Part shown: positions 1 to 12,100 of the stretch, piece by piece
How positions within the stretch are numbered: the stretch's first letter is position 1
Layout: each line of letters begins with the position of its first letter
NCBI GenBank assembly: GCA_002842495.1
Contig: PHDB01000028.1
Span: 1-43,481, forward strand
DNA length: 43,481 nt
Direction: 5' to 3'
Source of the DNA: Bacteroidetes bacterium HGW-Bacteroidetes-6
GTDB lineage: Bacteria; Bacteroidota; Bacteroidia; Bacteroidales; DTU049
The notes under the pieces: model-generated
Told to the model about the DNA's origin: nothing
What the model saw: only the letters and a program-made list of their open reading frames with translations
Database searches by the model: none
Made by a program: the position numbers and the translations under genes

Positions 1-448
1 TTGGCACATCGAGATTGAGACGAATAGTAACAGTAGTGGTGGCAATATTGCCAATGCCGTCGGCCGAACGTTGCACATAAATGCCCATACTATCGCCAAC
101 AAAGACCGTTTGCAATGGTGCTCCAACACTAAAATCGCCAACAACATTAGTCATTTTCGCATGATGCCACTCCTGATACGATTCACAGTTGGATGAACCG
201 GTTGGGACCTTCTGATATTTAACAAAAATCCATACAGCATCGTAGTTATTTGGACCCGAAGAAACACGCCAGCTATTATCCCAGGCTATGTCGAAAGTAA
301 TAATCGGGTCGGTTGCTCCCGGATTGGTGTTGGTAACATTGGTAATGCGAACATTATTGGCTTCGGCGCCAATCCATGTTGCAAGCAATAAAGAAAATAG
401 AATCATCCGTAAAAAAGCGGAAGATGCTGACAGAAAAAGTTTTTTCAT
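1..448 (-). CDS. Secreted protein, probable SUMF1/formylglycine-type enzyme (N-terminal part)
   Basis: The gene runs off the left edge, so only the first 149 codons are visible. The start ATG is at 448-446. The protein opens with a Lys-rich n-region and a hydrophobic stretch (residues about 11-27), which fits a signal peptide. The mature start contains NNVRITNV, ITFDIAWDNSWR, NYDAVWIFVKYQ and EWHHAKM. This order is what I recall from the N-terminal domain of Bacteroidota SUMF1/EgtB-like secreted proteins (FDISWENSWR, NWDAAWVFVKY, W.HA). The catalytic FGE-sulfatase domain would lie outside the window, so the family call rests on the N-terminal pattern only. It is divergently placed from gyrB and has its own promoter-like element. 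Confidence 0.5.
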   Translation of the reverse strand, partial: MKKLFLSASSAFLRMILFSLLLATWIGAEANNVRITNVTNTNPGATDPIITFDIAWDNSWRVSSGPNNYDAVWIFVKYQKVPTGSSNCESYQEWHHAKMTNVVGDFSVGAPLQTVFVGDSMGIYVQRSADGIGNIATTTVTIRLNLDVP

Positions 449-474
449 ACTGTTTGGAATTTATGTTTCTACAG

Positions 475-505
475 CAAATATATAACTATTGAATGCTGAA
501 AGCAA
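475..505 (-). promoter_or_regulatory. Bacteroidota-type promoter for the SUMF1-like gene
   Basis: On the minus strand TATATTTG (482-475) matches the -7 consensus TAnnTTTG exactly. A TTG (505-503) lies 20 nt upstream, the usual position of the -33 element. The -7 box ends 27 nt before the ATG. Confidence 0.5.
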
Positions 506-690
506 GTAAACTCCCGCTTTCAAAAGATAACATTTGGTTATCACTGAAAAACCGCCTCTGGGATTTCTTCATAAGACCAAAAACAAATAACATAAACAAC
601 TGTATTACAGGTAGTTAACACACGCCAGTATTATTCATAAAAAATTCAAAATAAAACCTGAAAATTATTCGCAAAAACATGCATTTTTAC

Positions 691-721
691 TTCGTCTTTT
701 CGCTATTTTCCACTATCTTTG
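691..721 (+). promoter_or_regulatory. Probable gyrB promoter
   Basis: TATCTTTG at 714-721 matches TAnnTTTG. TTCG at 691-694 is a weak -33 candidate 19 nt upstream. The start codon is 49 nt downstream. Confidence 0.5.
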
Positions 722-752
722 TACAGTTATCGCAAATAATATAACACGCTGA

Positions 753-2759
<2,007 letters not shown>

Positions 2760-2790
2760 TCAGCAAAATATAAATCGATATATAAACAAA

Positions 2791-2812
2791 AACCCCGAAA
2801 AATTTCGGGGTT
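2791..2812. terminator. Bidirectional intrinsic terminator between gyrB and the purM operon
   Basis: AACCCCGAAA / TTTCGGGGTT stem (10 bp) with a 2-nt apex, followed by TTTTTT on the plus strand and flanked by an A-run that gives a U-run on the minus strand. It serves the convergent gyrB (+) and the 2835-3569 gene (-). Confidence 0.85.
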
Positions 2813-2834
2813 TTTTATTGAGTAATATTTTTGA

Positions 2835-3569
2835 TCAATCATCAAATTCTACATCTTCTTCCTCTTCTCCCTTATAAAAATTTTTGCTTTCGGTAAGGTT
2901 CCCCTCCTCATCGTAAAATTTCCAATCCCCTATCCGTTGATAATCGCCCATCGAGGCATTCATTTGCCTTAACCCTTCCGATTTGAGCTGACCATTTTTG
3001 TAATATGTTTTCGCCGTATAAATCCTCTTATCCTTATCTACAAGCTCTAGCACACTTTGTGGCTTACCACTCATGTAATAAAAATTGTATTTGATATAAT
3101 ATTCCATTTTAGAGTCGTACTCTTCTATAAATTCAAGATTTCCATTAGGATAATAATCGGCCCATTTAACTGCATTTTTTCTGCGATACTCAACTTTTGA
3201 GCGCATAGTACCATCTTTATAGTACACGGTTAACTCAGCACTACCCGCATTAATAATCACAAACTTACGTTCCAGTTGTTCATTATCAAAATAATTCTCA
3301 TATCCATTTGTGATCAGACCATTCTGATAATATGCTTTGTGCTTTAAAACACCATTCTCCCAATAGTCTTTCTGTATTCCATTGCAAGGACGTTTATCGC
3401 ACATTCTCACAGAATCGCCTTCAGTAAAAGCATTAAAATGCTCGTAGTAGAGAATCGGTTCTTCAACGTTATCGGTAATATTCTCAACATTGTCGAACCA
3501 ATCGTCGCCGCCTTGCGAAAAAGCCACTGTCGATATCAAAAACAATGAAATAAGAATCAGGAACCGCAT
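2835..3569 (-). CDS. Secreted MORN-repeat (YwqK-like) protein
   Basis: 244 aa, with a signal peptide (residues 1-19, ending at AFSQ). The rest is built from repeated units such as YWENGVLKHKAYYQNG, YKDGTMRSKVEYRRK, YYPNGNLEFIEEYD and YYKNGQLKSEG. These are MORN_2 / YwqK-type beta-hairpin repeats (Y.NG.L......), of which at least six are visible at about 70-225. Bacteroidota carry many such periplasmic or surface proteins of unknown function. The 'antitoxin' name attached to the family is not supported here. The C-terminus is acidic (EEEEDVEFDD). It is the last gene of the purM-prfA-pyrF operon, starting 1 nt after pyrF, although its role is not obviously metabolic. Confidence 0.75.
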   Translation of the reverse strand: MRFLILISLFLISTVAFSQGGDDWFDNVENITDNVEEPILYYEHFNAFTEGDSVRMCDKRPCNGIQKDYWENGVLKHKAYYQNGLITNGYENYFDNEQLERKFVIINAGSAELTVYYKDGTMRSKVEYRRKNAVKWADYYPNGNLEFIEEYDSKMEYYIKYNFYYMSGKPQSVLELVDKDKRIYTAKTYYKNGQLKSEGLRQMNASMGDYQRIGDWKFYDEEGNLTESKNFYKGEEEEDVEFDD

Positions 3570-3570
3570 A

Positions 3571-4413
3571 CTACATATTTTGGTTGATAAAAGCTTCCAT
3601 TTCTTTTTGCATTCGTTCAGCTTCTGTTTTTGCTGCTAACGCAAAATCATCTTCCGTTGATGCAAATATAATAGATCTCGATGCATTAATCAAGAGACCG
3701 CCAGATTTATTCCAACCATTTTTCAACACTTCGTTCATATCGCCGCCCTGAGCGCCCACTCCAGGTATTAACAAAAAATGCTCGGGGACGATAGAACGGA
3801 TTTTTTTTAACATTTCGGCGCGGGTGGCCCCGACAACATACATCAGGTTTGATTCGTTACCCCATGTTTTCGATTGCTGCAATACTTTCTCAAACAATTG
3901 CCCATCGGCACTTTCAATCATCTGAAAATCGTTGGCTCCCGGATTCGAAGTAAGTGCCAGCAAAACGGCCCACCTCCCCTCAAATCCCAGAAACGGGCTT
4001 ACTGAATCGACTCCCATATACGGGGCAATAGTAACGGCATCGAAATCGGGAGTAGAAATCCCATCACCAAAAAATGCCGAAGCATACAAACGCGATGTGT
4101 TACCGATATCGGCTCGCTTGGCATCGGCAATAATAAATACGGGTTCTTTGAGCGACCTGATATAAGAAACTGTACGATACAACGCCGACATCCCGGCCAA
4201 GCCTTTTGCCTCATAAAAAGCAAGATTAGGTTTATAGGCCACCGTGTAAGGCAATGTTGCATCAATAATAGCTTTATTGAATTCAAAAATGGCATCTTCA
4301 ACCGATCGTCCAGCTCTAACATGAGCTGGTATTTTCGATAATTCCGAATCCAGTCCAACGCATAAAACCGATTTTTTCGCAAAAATAATATCTGTCAATT
4401 CCTGTCGTGTCAT
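3571..4413 (-). CDS. pyrF: Orotidine 5'-phosphate decarboxylase, type 2
   Basis: Decarboxylates OMP to UMP, the last step of de novo pyrimidine synthesis, in the cytosol. 280 aa, the length of the longer subfamily 2 (PyrF type 2). The catalytic Lys/Asp cluster is visible as ADAKRADIGNTS (about 98-109), with the first active-site Asp in CVGLDSEL near the N-terminus. The phosphate-binding end is seen as LIPGVGAQGGD followed by LLINASRSIIFAS. It lies 11 nt downstream of prfA and 1 nt upstream of the MORN-repeat gene, so it is very probably in one transcript with purM and prfA. Confidence 0.93.
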   Translation of the reverse strand: MTRQELTDIIFAKKSVLCVGLDSELSKIPAHVRAGRSVEDAIFEFNKAIIDATLPYTVAYKPNLAFYEAKGLAGMSALYRTVSYIRSLKEPVFIIADAKRADIGNTSRLYASAFFGDGISTPDFDAVTIAPYMGVDSVSPFLGFEGRWAVLLALTSNPGANDFQMIESADGQLFEKVLQQSKTWGNESNLMYVVGATRAEMLKKIRSIVPEHFLLIPGVGAQGGDMNEVLKNGWNKSGGLLINASRSIIFASTEDDFALAAKTEAERMQKEMEAFINQNM

Positions 4414-4424
4414 ATCTCCTGCTT

Positions 4425-5504
4425 TTAAATATTTACGCCTTCTTTTAAACGCTCTGCATTTTCGGCTACCTGTAGCGAATCGAGAAACTGTTGAATTTCG
4501 CCATTGAGTACTGCCGGTAAATTGTACATAGTCAGCCCTATTCGGTGATCGGTAACACGGCTTTGCGGAAAATTGTAAGTCCTGATTTTTGCAGAACGGT
4601 CGCCGGTAGAAACCATAGTCTTGCGTTTACTGGCAATACCATCGAGATACTTTTGGTATTCTATTTCAAAAATACGGCTTCGGAGCACTTTTAATGCTTT
4701 GTCGTAATTCTTAATCTGACTGCGCTCATCCTGACACGAAACCACTATTCCGGTTGGAATATGTGTAAGACGGATTGCGGAATATGTGGTATTTACCGAC
4801 TGTCCACCAGCACCCGAAGAGCAAAAAGTATCTTTCCGAATATCGCTTTCCTTGATTTCGATATCAACATCATCGGCTTCGGGCAATACTACAACCGATG
4901 CTGCCGAAGTATGTATCCGACCTTGAGCTTCGGTTTCGGGAACACGCTGCACCCGATGCACACCCGACTCAAATTTCAATGTACCATACGCACTATCGCC
5001 AGTAACATTAATAATAACCTCCTTGTAGCCCCCCATGGTTCCTTCGGTAAAATCAACAAGCTCCCATTTCCAACGCACTGTTTCGATATAACGTGTGTAC
5101 ATGCGAAACAAATCGCCGGCAAACAAACTAGCCTCGTCGCCACCTGACCCGGCTCTGATTTCGATAATAGCATTTTTCTTATCCTGAGGATCGGAAGGCA
5201 AAAGCAGCAAACGAATCTCTTCTTCCATTACAGATTTTTGTGTAATCAGTTCATCGAGCTCACCTTTGGCCATTTCACGAAATTCGTCGTCTTTTTCATG
5301 CTGAAGAATACTTTTGGCATTCTCAATATTTGATATCACATTTGAATAATCAAGATAAGCCTGGGCCACCGGCTGGAGCTCTTTGTATTCTTTATTGAGC
5401 CCAACGTAGCGCTTCATATCCGAAACCACATCGGGTTCGGTGAGTTGTTCGCCAATATTCACCCATTTATCGTGAATCTCTTTTAGTTTTTCCTGCATTC
5501 CCAT
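4425..5504 (-). CDS. prfA: Peptide chain release factor 1
   Basis: Recognises UAA/UAG stops and triggers peptidyl-tRNA hydrolysis. I use the ATG at 5504 (359 aa). An upstream GTG at 5510 overlaps the purM stop codon in a GTGA arrangement and would add only two residues, so both starts are possible. The GGQ hydrolysis motif is at 233-235 (SSGAGGQSVN). The PxT codon-reading tripeptide of RF1 is present as PET in QRVPETEAQGRIHTSAA, which separates it from RF2 (SPF). No programmed frameshift is present, as expected for RF1. The GSGGDEASLFAGDL segment is typical of the family. It is tightly packed between purM and pyrF. Confidence 0.95.
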   Translation of the reverse strand: MGMQEKLKEIHDKWVNIGEQLTEPDVVSDMKRYVGLNKEYKELQPVAQAYLDYSNVISNIENAKSILQHEKDDEFREMAKGELDELITQKSVMEEEIRLLLLPSDPQDKKNAIIEIRAGSGGDEASLFAGDLFRMYTRYIETVRWKWELVDFTEGTMGGYKEVIINVTGDSAYGTLKFESGVHRVQRVPETEAQGRIHTSAASVVVLPEADDVDIEIKESDIRKDTFCSSGAGGQSVNTTYSAIRLTHIPTGIVVSCQDERSQIKNYDKALKVLRSRIFEIEYQKYLDGIASKRKTMVSTGDRSAKIRTYNFPQSRVTDHRIGLTMYNLPAVLNGEIQQFLDSLQVAENAERLKEGVNI

Positions 5505-5506
5505 TT

Positions 5507-6670
5507 TCACTTCTCCTTTTTAACAAATTTCCCAAACGGAGTAATCAATTCTACAATATTCTCAGACGAAGGAACACAATGTCCAATCACTTGAGCATCG
5601 ATTCCTCTGTTTTTTGCCATTTTAATAATTGTATTCGCATCTTTTGGATCGACAAATATTTCGAGACGATGTCCCATATTAAAAGTGCGATACATTTCTT
5701 CGGGTGCCGTACCCGTTTTCATAATCAGATCAAATACTGGCGGGATAGGAAACAAATTGTCCTTCACTACACGTAAAAGATTGATAAACTTTATTGTTTT
5801 AAATTGCCCGCCGCCAGTGCAATGAACCAATCCATGAATTCTCCCGTCCATATGTTCAAAAATTTCCTTCATTAATGGTAGGTAAGTACGGGTTGGTGAC
5901 AAAACCAATTTACCTATATCAACTCCTTCAACAGGTGAACCATCGGTAAGTTTATGACTTCCTGTATAGGCTACCTCCTCAATTGAAGCATCATATGTTT
6001 CAGGATACTTATGAGCAACCTCTTTCGAAAACATATCGTGACGAGCCGACGTCAGTCCATTGCTTCCTATTCCGCTGTTATACGAATCTTCCCACTCGCA
6101 TTGCCCGTAAGAGGATAAACCCACAATTACATCACCCGGGGCGATATTATTATTACTTATAAAACGTTTCTTCGTAACAAATCCCAAAGCAGTTGCATCA
6201 ACAATAATAGTTCTTACCAAATCTCCCACATCTGCAGTCTCTCCACCCGACAGATGAACATCGATTCCATAGCGTTTCATCTTTTCAACAAAACGAATAT
6301 TCCCATCGATTATAGCTCCTATCACCTTACCCGGGATCAGGTTCTTGTTCCGGCCAATAGTGGATGACACAAATATATTGTTATCAGCGCCGACACAAAG
6401 CATATCGTCAGTGTTCATCACCATCGCATCGGTGGCAATTCCCTGCCAAACCTCCAGATCGCCGGTTTCTCGCCAATAAGCATAGGCCAGCGCACTTTTA
6501 GTACCTGCACCATCGGCATGCAGAACAATGTAGCGCGAACTATCAGCAGGATCAGTTTCAACCCTGCAGAAAGCTCGCGGAAAACTGCTTGCTGCAATTT
6601 TTTTAACAGCCTCGTGGACTTCTTCTTTTCCCGAAGAAACACCTCGCTGCATGTATTTATCGTTGTTCAT
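5507..6670 (-). CDS. purM: Phosphoribosylformylglycinamidine cyclo-ligase (AIR synthetase)
   Basis: Closes the imidazole ring of FGAM to give AIR in purine synthesis, using ATP. 387 aa, somewhat longer than the roughly 345-aa E. coli enzyme, as in Bacteroidota. The family features are LHADGAGTKSALAY, the MNTDDMLCVGA segment, HLSGGETADVGD (about 150-161), GLSSYGQ, the C-terminal half with GLVHCTGGG, and the FNMGHRLEI motif. It is the first gene of the run purM-prfA-pyrF-MORN protein. The upstream interval holds a hairpin terminator for the preceding gene but no convincing TAnnTTTG box, so its promoter is unplaced. Confidence 0.93.
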   Translation of the reverse strand: MNNDKYMQRGVSSGKEEVHEAVKKIAASSFPRAFCRVETDPADSSRYIVLHADGAGTKSALAYAYWRETGDLEVWQGIATDAMVMNTDDMLCVGADNNIFVSSTIGRNKNLIPGKVIGAIIDGNIRFVEKMKRYGIDVHLSGGETADVGDLVRTIIVDATALGFVTKKRFISNNNIAPGDVIVGLSSYGQCEWEDSYNSGIGSNGLTSARHDMFSKEVAHKYPETYDASIEEVAYTGSHKLTDGSPVEGVDIGKLVLSPTRTYLPLMKEIFEHMDGRIHGLVHCTGGGQFKTIKFINLLRVVKDNLFPIPPVFDLIMKTGTAPEEMYRTFNMGHRLEIFVDPKDANTIIKMAKNRGIDAQVIGHCVPSSENIVELITPFGKFVKKEK

Positions 6671-6685
6671 AATCAGTATTCAATT

Positions 6686-6714
6686 AAAAAGCATTCTCCC
6701 GCATGGGAGAATGC
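6686..6714 (-). terminator. Intrinsic terminator of the PorE-like gene
   Basis: A perfect 10-bp stem GCATTCTCCC / GGGAGAATGC with a GCAT loop (6691-6714), followed on the minus strand by TTTTT (6690-6686). It sits 90 nt beyond the OmpA-family stop codon and 16 nt ahead of purM, so it insulates the two genes. Confidence 0.85.
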
Positions 6715-6803
6715 CGTAGTAATTCTTTAAAAAGCTATCTAATGATGCAGAGTCCGAAACAGTGTCGACAAAAAACAAATGCTATTCAGAGTTCCACATT
6801 TCA

Positions 6804-8984
6804 TTAGTTATTCCCTCCACCATTGGTGTTTTCGTCATCAGTTTTCGTACCATCAGTGTTTGTTCCGTCGTTACCGTCGTCCTTGATAATCTGAATATTA
6901 GGATTAACCGGGGTGTTTGTATCCTTTTTAGGAACATAGTCGGTTCCAATAATCTGGAAAGTCGTACGACGATTCAACTGGTGAGCTGCTTCCTGCTCCT
7001 CTTTCGTTTTTAAGCTATTAATGTATTCCTCGGTCATTACAGTGCCTTTGACAAAAGTATAAGGTTTGTCTTTATATATAACCGTTTTGTCTTTTTCGAG
7101 CACACGTGGTACACGCTCGCCATAGCCTTTGGGAACGATACGATCGGGTTCAATACCCTGACTAATGATATAAGTAACACAGCTTTGTGCACGTTGGAAC
7201 GAAAGAGTATCGTTATAATCATCCGAGCCACGAAGGTCGGTATGCGATCCGAGTTCAATTACAAATGTTGGATTTTCTTTCATGATAATAACCAAACCAT
7301 CCAGGCTGTCTTCATACTGAGGCAACAATTTGAAATCGTTGAAATCGTACAAGATATCAGGCAGTACAATAGGTTTCACAGGAATTGGAACCAAATTGTA
7401 ATCGTGAACGAGATCTTTACTTTGTTCGAGACCAACAGTAGTTTCTTTCCCTTTTTCAGAATAATACTTGTCTTTGGCAACAGTCATCGTATATGTGGTA
7501 TTTTCAAGAATCTGAATGTTGTCGAAAAAATATGTTCCTGTATTATCTGTTGTATCGGTAAAAATGGTTCCGTTTGAACCCTCGATGCGAACTTCTGCGC
7601 CGGTAATAATTGCTTTTGTACTATCATCTCTTACAACTCCTGTGAGTGTAAAAAGAATCGGAGGCAAACGAAAACGCCACAAATCGTCATTACCACGACC
7701 ACCTTTTCGGTTTGTTGTAAACCAGCCCATTTCTTTAGCATCGGCTTCCTTAAGCATTTTTGCGTCGTCGTTGAAAATAATATGGAAGTCGTCAGAACTT
7801 GAGTTGATCGGATATTTCATATTTTCCGGCTCAGACCAAACACCATCAATCAATTCGCAACGGAAAATATCGAGTCCCCCCATTCCTATACGACCGTTCG
7901 AGGCAAAGTATAGATATGTATGTCCGTTTACTTCACGAAGGGTTGGATAAACTTCATCTCCAGATGAATTAACAACAGAACCAAGGTTTACAGGCTTTTC
8001 GAAAGGTTTGTTTTTCTTAGGGCGTGTCACCATCCAGATATCACGTCCACCCTGACCACCAGGCATATCACTGGCAAAAATCAAAGTGAGTTCATCGTTG
8101 GTGAGAGCGGGATGCCCAACAGAGAAAGAATCCGGAGCCAGCGGAATCAATTCGGGTTCACTCCAACTACGCCCTTTCTTATCAGATGTATAGATTTCGC
8201 ATCCCAAAATTCTTTTCTTTTCTTTGCGACAACGAGTAAAATAAATGGTGCTGAATTTCGAATTAAATGTACATGCACCTTCGTTAGCGTCTGAATTCAC
8301 AATACCTTCTTCATCGAGAGGAACAGGAGTACTGTAATTGCCTTTTTTATCCATCGATGTCACAAAAAGATCGGTAAAAGGAAGGCCGGTCCAAGAGTCG
8401 GCACCTTTACCATTCACTTCATCGCGTGAAGTAGTAAAGACTATGGCTTTCATTTTTTTATCAAAATAAGCCGGAGCAAAATCGGCATTTTTTGAATTGA
8501 GTTTTTTATCAGGTTCAACCTCATAGCGGGTTGGATTATCCATCCACCCTATCGCCTGCTTACACGATTCAATACCCATTTCCGCTCGCGGATCATCGGG
8601 GAATTTCTCTTTAAACTCCTGAAAGGCTATTAAGGCTTCTTCATATTTCCCCTGAGCTTTCATACTTTCGGCATACATGTAATAGGCCCCTTTTTCAGGG
8701 TAACCAGCCTTTATTACACGCTTGAGATTTGTCGCAGCATTCTTTACATCGTTAATCAGAAAATAGCTATAACCAATCTGATAAAGAATCCTGTTTTTCT
8801 CAATTTTATTGCCTTTCACTCTGGCGTAGGCTTTTTTATACAATTCAATAGCATCGTAATACTTATGCAATCTGAATCGCTCGTCGGCTTCGGCACTAAA
8901 GTTCTTCTGAGCTATAATGCTTTTGGCCGGAATAATAACGATGGCACTAAACACCACCAGTAAGACAAATAACCTGTTTTTCAT
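6804..8984 (-). CDS. OmpA-family envelope protein with PorE-like architecture
   Basis: 726 aa from the ATG at 8984. Two upstream in-frame ATGs (8996, 9017) precede a poorer signal peptide. The order is: signal peptide (MKNRLFVLLVVFSAIVII...), TPR-like helices (about 25-150: FRLHKYYDAIELYKKAY, YAESMKAQGKYEEALIAFQEF), a PD40/WD40-like beta-propeller (about 160-430: FTTSRDEVNGKG, ASDMPGGQGGRDIWM, YFASNGRIGMGGLDIF), a CarboxypepD-reg domain (about 440-530) and a peptidoglycan-binding OmpA_C domain (about 555-680: ELGSHTDLRGSDDYN, RAQSCVTYI, KGYGER, NRRTTF). The Asn/Thr/Asp tail is low-complexity. The same order is described for PorE of the type IX secretion system, but PorE is a lipoprotein and I see no clear lipobox here. 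Bacteroidota also have many paralogues, so a T9SS role is only possible. Confidence 0.8.
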   Translation of the reverse strand: MKNRLFVLLVVFSAIVIIPAKSIIAQKNFSAEADERFRLHKYYDAIELYKKAYARVKGNKIEKNRILYQIGYSYFLINDVKNAATNLKRVIKAGYPEKGAYYMYAESMKAQGKYEEALIAFQEFKEKFPDDPRAEMGIESCKQAIGWMDNPTRYEVEPDKKLNSKNADFAPAYFDKKMKAIVFTTSRDEVNGKGADSWTGLPFTDLFVTSMDKKGNYSTPVPLDEEGIVNSDANEGACTFNSKFSTIYFTRCRKEKKRILGCEIYTSDKKGRSWSEPELIPLAPDSFSVGHPALTNDELTLIFASDMPGGQGGRDIWMVTRPKKNKPFEKPVNLGSVVNSSGDEVYPTLREVNGHTYLYFASNGRIGMGGLDIFRCELIDGVWSEPENMKYPINSSSDDFHIIFNDDAKMLKEADAKEMGWFTTNRKGGRGNDDLWRFRLPPILFTLTGVVRDDSTKAIITGAEVRIEGSNGTIFTDTTDNTGTYFFDNIQILENTTYTMTVAKDKYYSEKGKETTVGLEQSKDLVHDYNLVPIPVKPIVLPDILYDFNDFKLLPQYEDSLDGLVIIMKENPTFVIELGSHTDLRGSDDYNDTLSFQRAQSCVTYIISQGIEPDRIVPKGYGERVPRVLEKDKTVIYKDKPYTFVKGTVMTEEYINSLKTKEEQEAAHQLNRRTTFQIIGTDYVPKKDTNTPVNPNIQIIKDDGNDGTNTDGTKTDDENTNGGGNN

Positions 8985-9130
8985 ACCCTTATTCATGCAG
9001 TTTTGAATCAACAACATTTTTTCATGTTGCTAAATTAATCATTTCTAATAAACTCAATGCCTTTTTTATCGGAAAATTACAGATTTTTGAACCCCATATT
9101 TACTTAAAACATCTAAAGTGCTGTATAGCA

Positions 9131-9164
9131 AAAAGATAGCCGAACTTGTGTCCGGCTATCTTTT
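9131..9164. terminator. Hairpin terminator between secDF and the PorE-like gene
   Basis: AAAAGATAGCCG / CGGCTATCTTTT (12-bp perfect inverted repeat) around a 10-nt loop. U-runs arise on both strands, including downstream of secDF (-), which stops at 9187. Confidence 0.65.
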
Positions 9165-9186
9165 ATTGAAGATAATTTCAAAAATA

Positions 9187-12100
9187 TTATTGCTTTTTCT
9201 TTTTGCTCATCAATTCATAAGCAAGTGGAGTTGCAACAAAAACAGAAGAATAGGTTCCAACAACAACACCTACCAAAAGAGCAAAGCTAAAACCACGAAT
9301 TATTTCACCCCCTAGTAAGAAAATAGCCAACAATACAACGATGGTAGAACCTGCAGTATTTACTGTACGAGCCAGTGTGGAGTTGATGGCTCCATTCATA
9401 TTTTCACGGGCAGAGCGTTTCGGAAACAAAGTATTGTATTCACGAATACGGTCGAAGATAATAACGGTATCGTTGATTGAATAGCCGATAATCGTGAGGA
9501 TCGCCGCAATAAAAGCCTGATCTACCTCCAGATTGAATGGCAGTATTCCATAGAAGATAGAGAACAAACTAATAGTTATGAGCGAATCGTGGAAAAGAGC
9601 CAATACCCCGCCAAGACCATAATACCATTTTTTGAATCGGATTGCAATATAAATGAATATGATAATCAAGGCTACAATAATGGAATAAACGGCAGCTTGC
9701 TTAATGTCGTCGGCTATGGTTGGACCCACCTTCTGACTGCTAAGTCGGCCAAGTACTTTATCCGGATTATCGCTGGTGAATTCTTCGAATGTCATTGTTG
9801 TTCCAAAAAAGCCCTTCAAAGCCTCATAAATTTTCACTTCAACCAACGAATCGGCTTGCTCACTATTATCATCAATTAAGTATTTTGTTGTGATTTTAAG
9901 CTGATTCGCTCCACCAAAAGTTTTCACTTCAGGTGTTTCTTTCATTTCGGCGAACAATGAAGAGCGAACTTCATTGGCTGAAACATCCTTGTCGAAGCGG
10001 ACAACATAGGTGCGACCCCCTGAAAAATCGACACCATAATTCAAACCTTTTACTGCAAGGAAATAAATCCCGATAGCAATAATAGCCCCCGAAATAAAAT
10101 AGGCAACTTTACGAGCTTTAATGAAGTCAAGTTTAGTGTTAACAAGAAATCCTTTGCTGAATTTATTCTCGAAAGTAATATTCTTGTTGCGATCGAGCAA
10201 CCAGATAAAAAACAAACGCGAAATAAAAATAGCTGAAAACAACGAAGTAAGAATACCAATAATAAGCGTTGTTGCAAATCCCTGAACAGGGCCTGTTCCA
10301 AACCATGCCAAAACAATACCGGTAAGCAAGGTAGTAACGTTACCATCAATAATAGCTGAATAAGCATTTTTATAACCATCGTCGATAGCCAAACGAACAC
10401 CTTTGCCAGCCCGAAGCTCTTCTTTAATACGCTCGTAAATAATAACGTTGGCATCTACCGCCATACCAAGAGTCAGAACAATACCTGCAATACCGGGCAA
10501 CGTCAGAACAGCTCCGAGTGAACTGAGGGCTCCAAAGATAAACAGTACGTTCGAAATAAGTGCAATATTAGCTGCTAAACCAGCTTTGTTGTAGAAGAAA
10601 ATCATATACAACAACACCAGAATAAATGCAATGATGAACGACATCAAGCCAGAGTGAATTGCTTCAGCTCCAAGCGACGGTCCAACAATAGCCTCTTCAA
10701 CAATACGTGCCGGAGCCGGAAGTTTACCCGATTTCAAAACGTTGGCCAAATCCTGTGCTTCAGCAACACCGAAAGTTCCGGTAATTGAAGAACGACCACT
10801 TGGGATTTCTCCGTTTACTGTTGGATAACTGTATACATAGTTGTCAAGAACAATGGCAATACATTTTCCAACATTATCTCCGGTCATTTTTTTCCAGATT
10901 TTAGTCCCCTCTGAAGTCATCATCATCGAAACTTCAACGCGGCCATTCTGGTCGTAATCCTGCCATGCATCGGCAACTTTATCTCCTTCGAGCTTGGCTT
11001 TTCCGTCTGAAGTAGTCAAACGAATTGCTATAAGTTCAACAAACGAACCCGGACGTTCCGATTTTGCAGGAGTTGCCCCCCACAAGAAACGGGTATTGGG
11101 AAACATATCGGCAGTTTGTTTCAGATAGCTATTCATTAAGGCTGTGTCCTTGGTTTGAACAAGGCCAATAAGTGGTCCTTGTCCATAATAAGACTGACCT
11201 TCGTCAGAAACAATATTCAATCCTCCGGTAAAAAGAGCCAGCAACGGATTATTTACGGCAGCCTGAGCTGCATTGTTAATCTGTGCTGAATCGGTAGCTG
11301 CAGGGACATTGTTGAGTTGCTGCTCGAGAGTGGATGCCTGCTGATCGTTAGGCTTAACCTGAGCAGTATCGGCTGCTGCAACAGAGTCCTTTGCGATAGT
11401 ATCTGTATCGATAAGTCCCGATTTATCTTTTATGCTTTTAATGCGGGCATCAGCTTTTTCGAGAATCGGGTAAACCTGTGCAAATTCCCAGGTTTCGAGA
11501 AATTCGAGTTTCGCAGTTCCCTGCAAAATTTTACGAACACGAGTAGGATCTTTAACTCCGGGAAGTTCAACAAGAATACGCCCCTGAGTGCTGAGTTTTT
11601 GAATATTGGGCTGAGTAACACCAAATTTATCAATACGTTTGCGCAAAACCATAAAAGTGCGATCGATTGCACTATTGATTTCTTCGTTCAAAACCCCAAT
11701 AACCTCATCGTCGGTACTGGTGGTTTTGATTTTATCGTTCATATCGCGCGTAAGGAAATAAGCTGCCAGTGGTTTGTTGGGTTCTAATTCCCTAATACTT
11801 TCAACAAAAAGATCCAAAAATGCTGTTTGTGAACTTCTCTGTTTCTCAATAGCCATATTGATAGCCTTGTTGAATGCAGCATCTTTATTGTTTCCTGATA
11901 AAGCCCTGATAATTTCGGATTCCGAAATCTCAAGCGTAACATTCATCCCCCCCTTGAGGTCGAGACCTAAATTCAATTCTTTTTCTTTGCAATCCTTGTA
12001 GGTATATTTTTTAACCAGAAGATTGTAAACCACCTCGTTCGACATTGAATCGAGAAAGCGGCTTTCCTTAGCAACAGCAAGTGAATCGTAAAGCATGCGT

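Noticed and set aside
2835..3569. Antitoxin of a toxin-antitoxin pair (a common automatic name for YwqK-like proteins)
   Set aside because: It has a signal peptide, no toxin partner, and is the last gene of a housekeeping operon.
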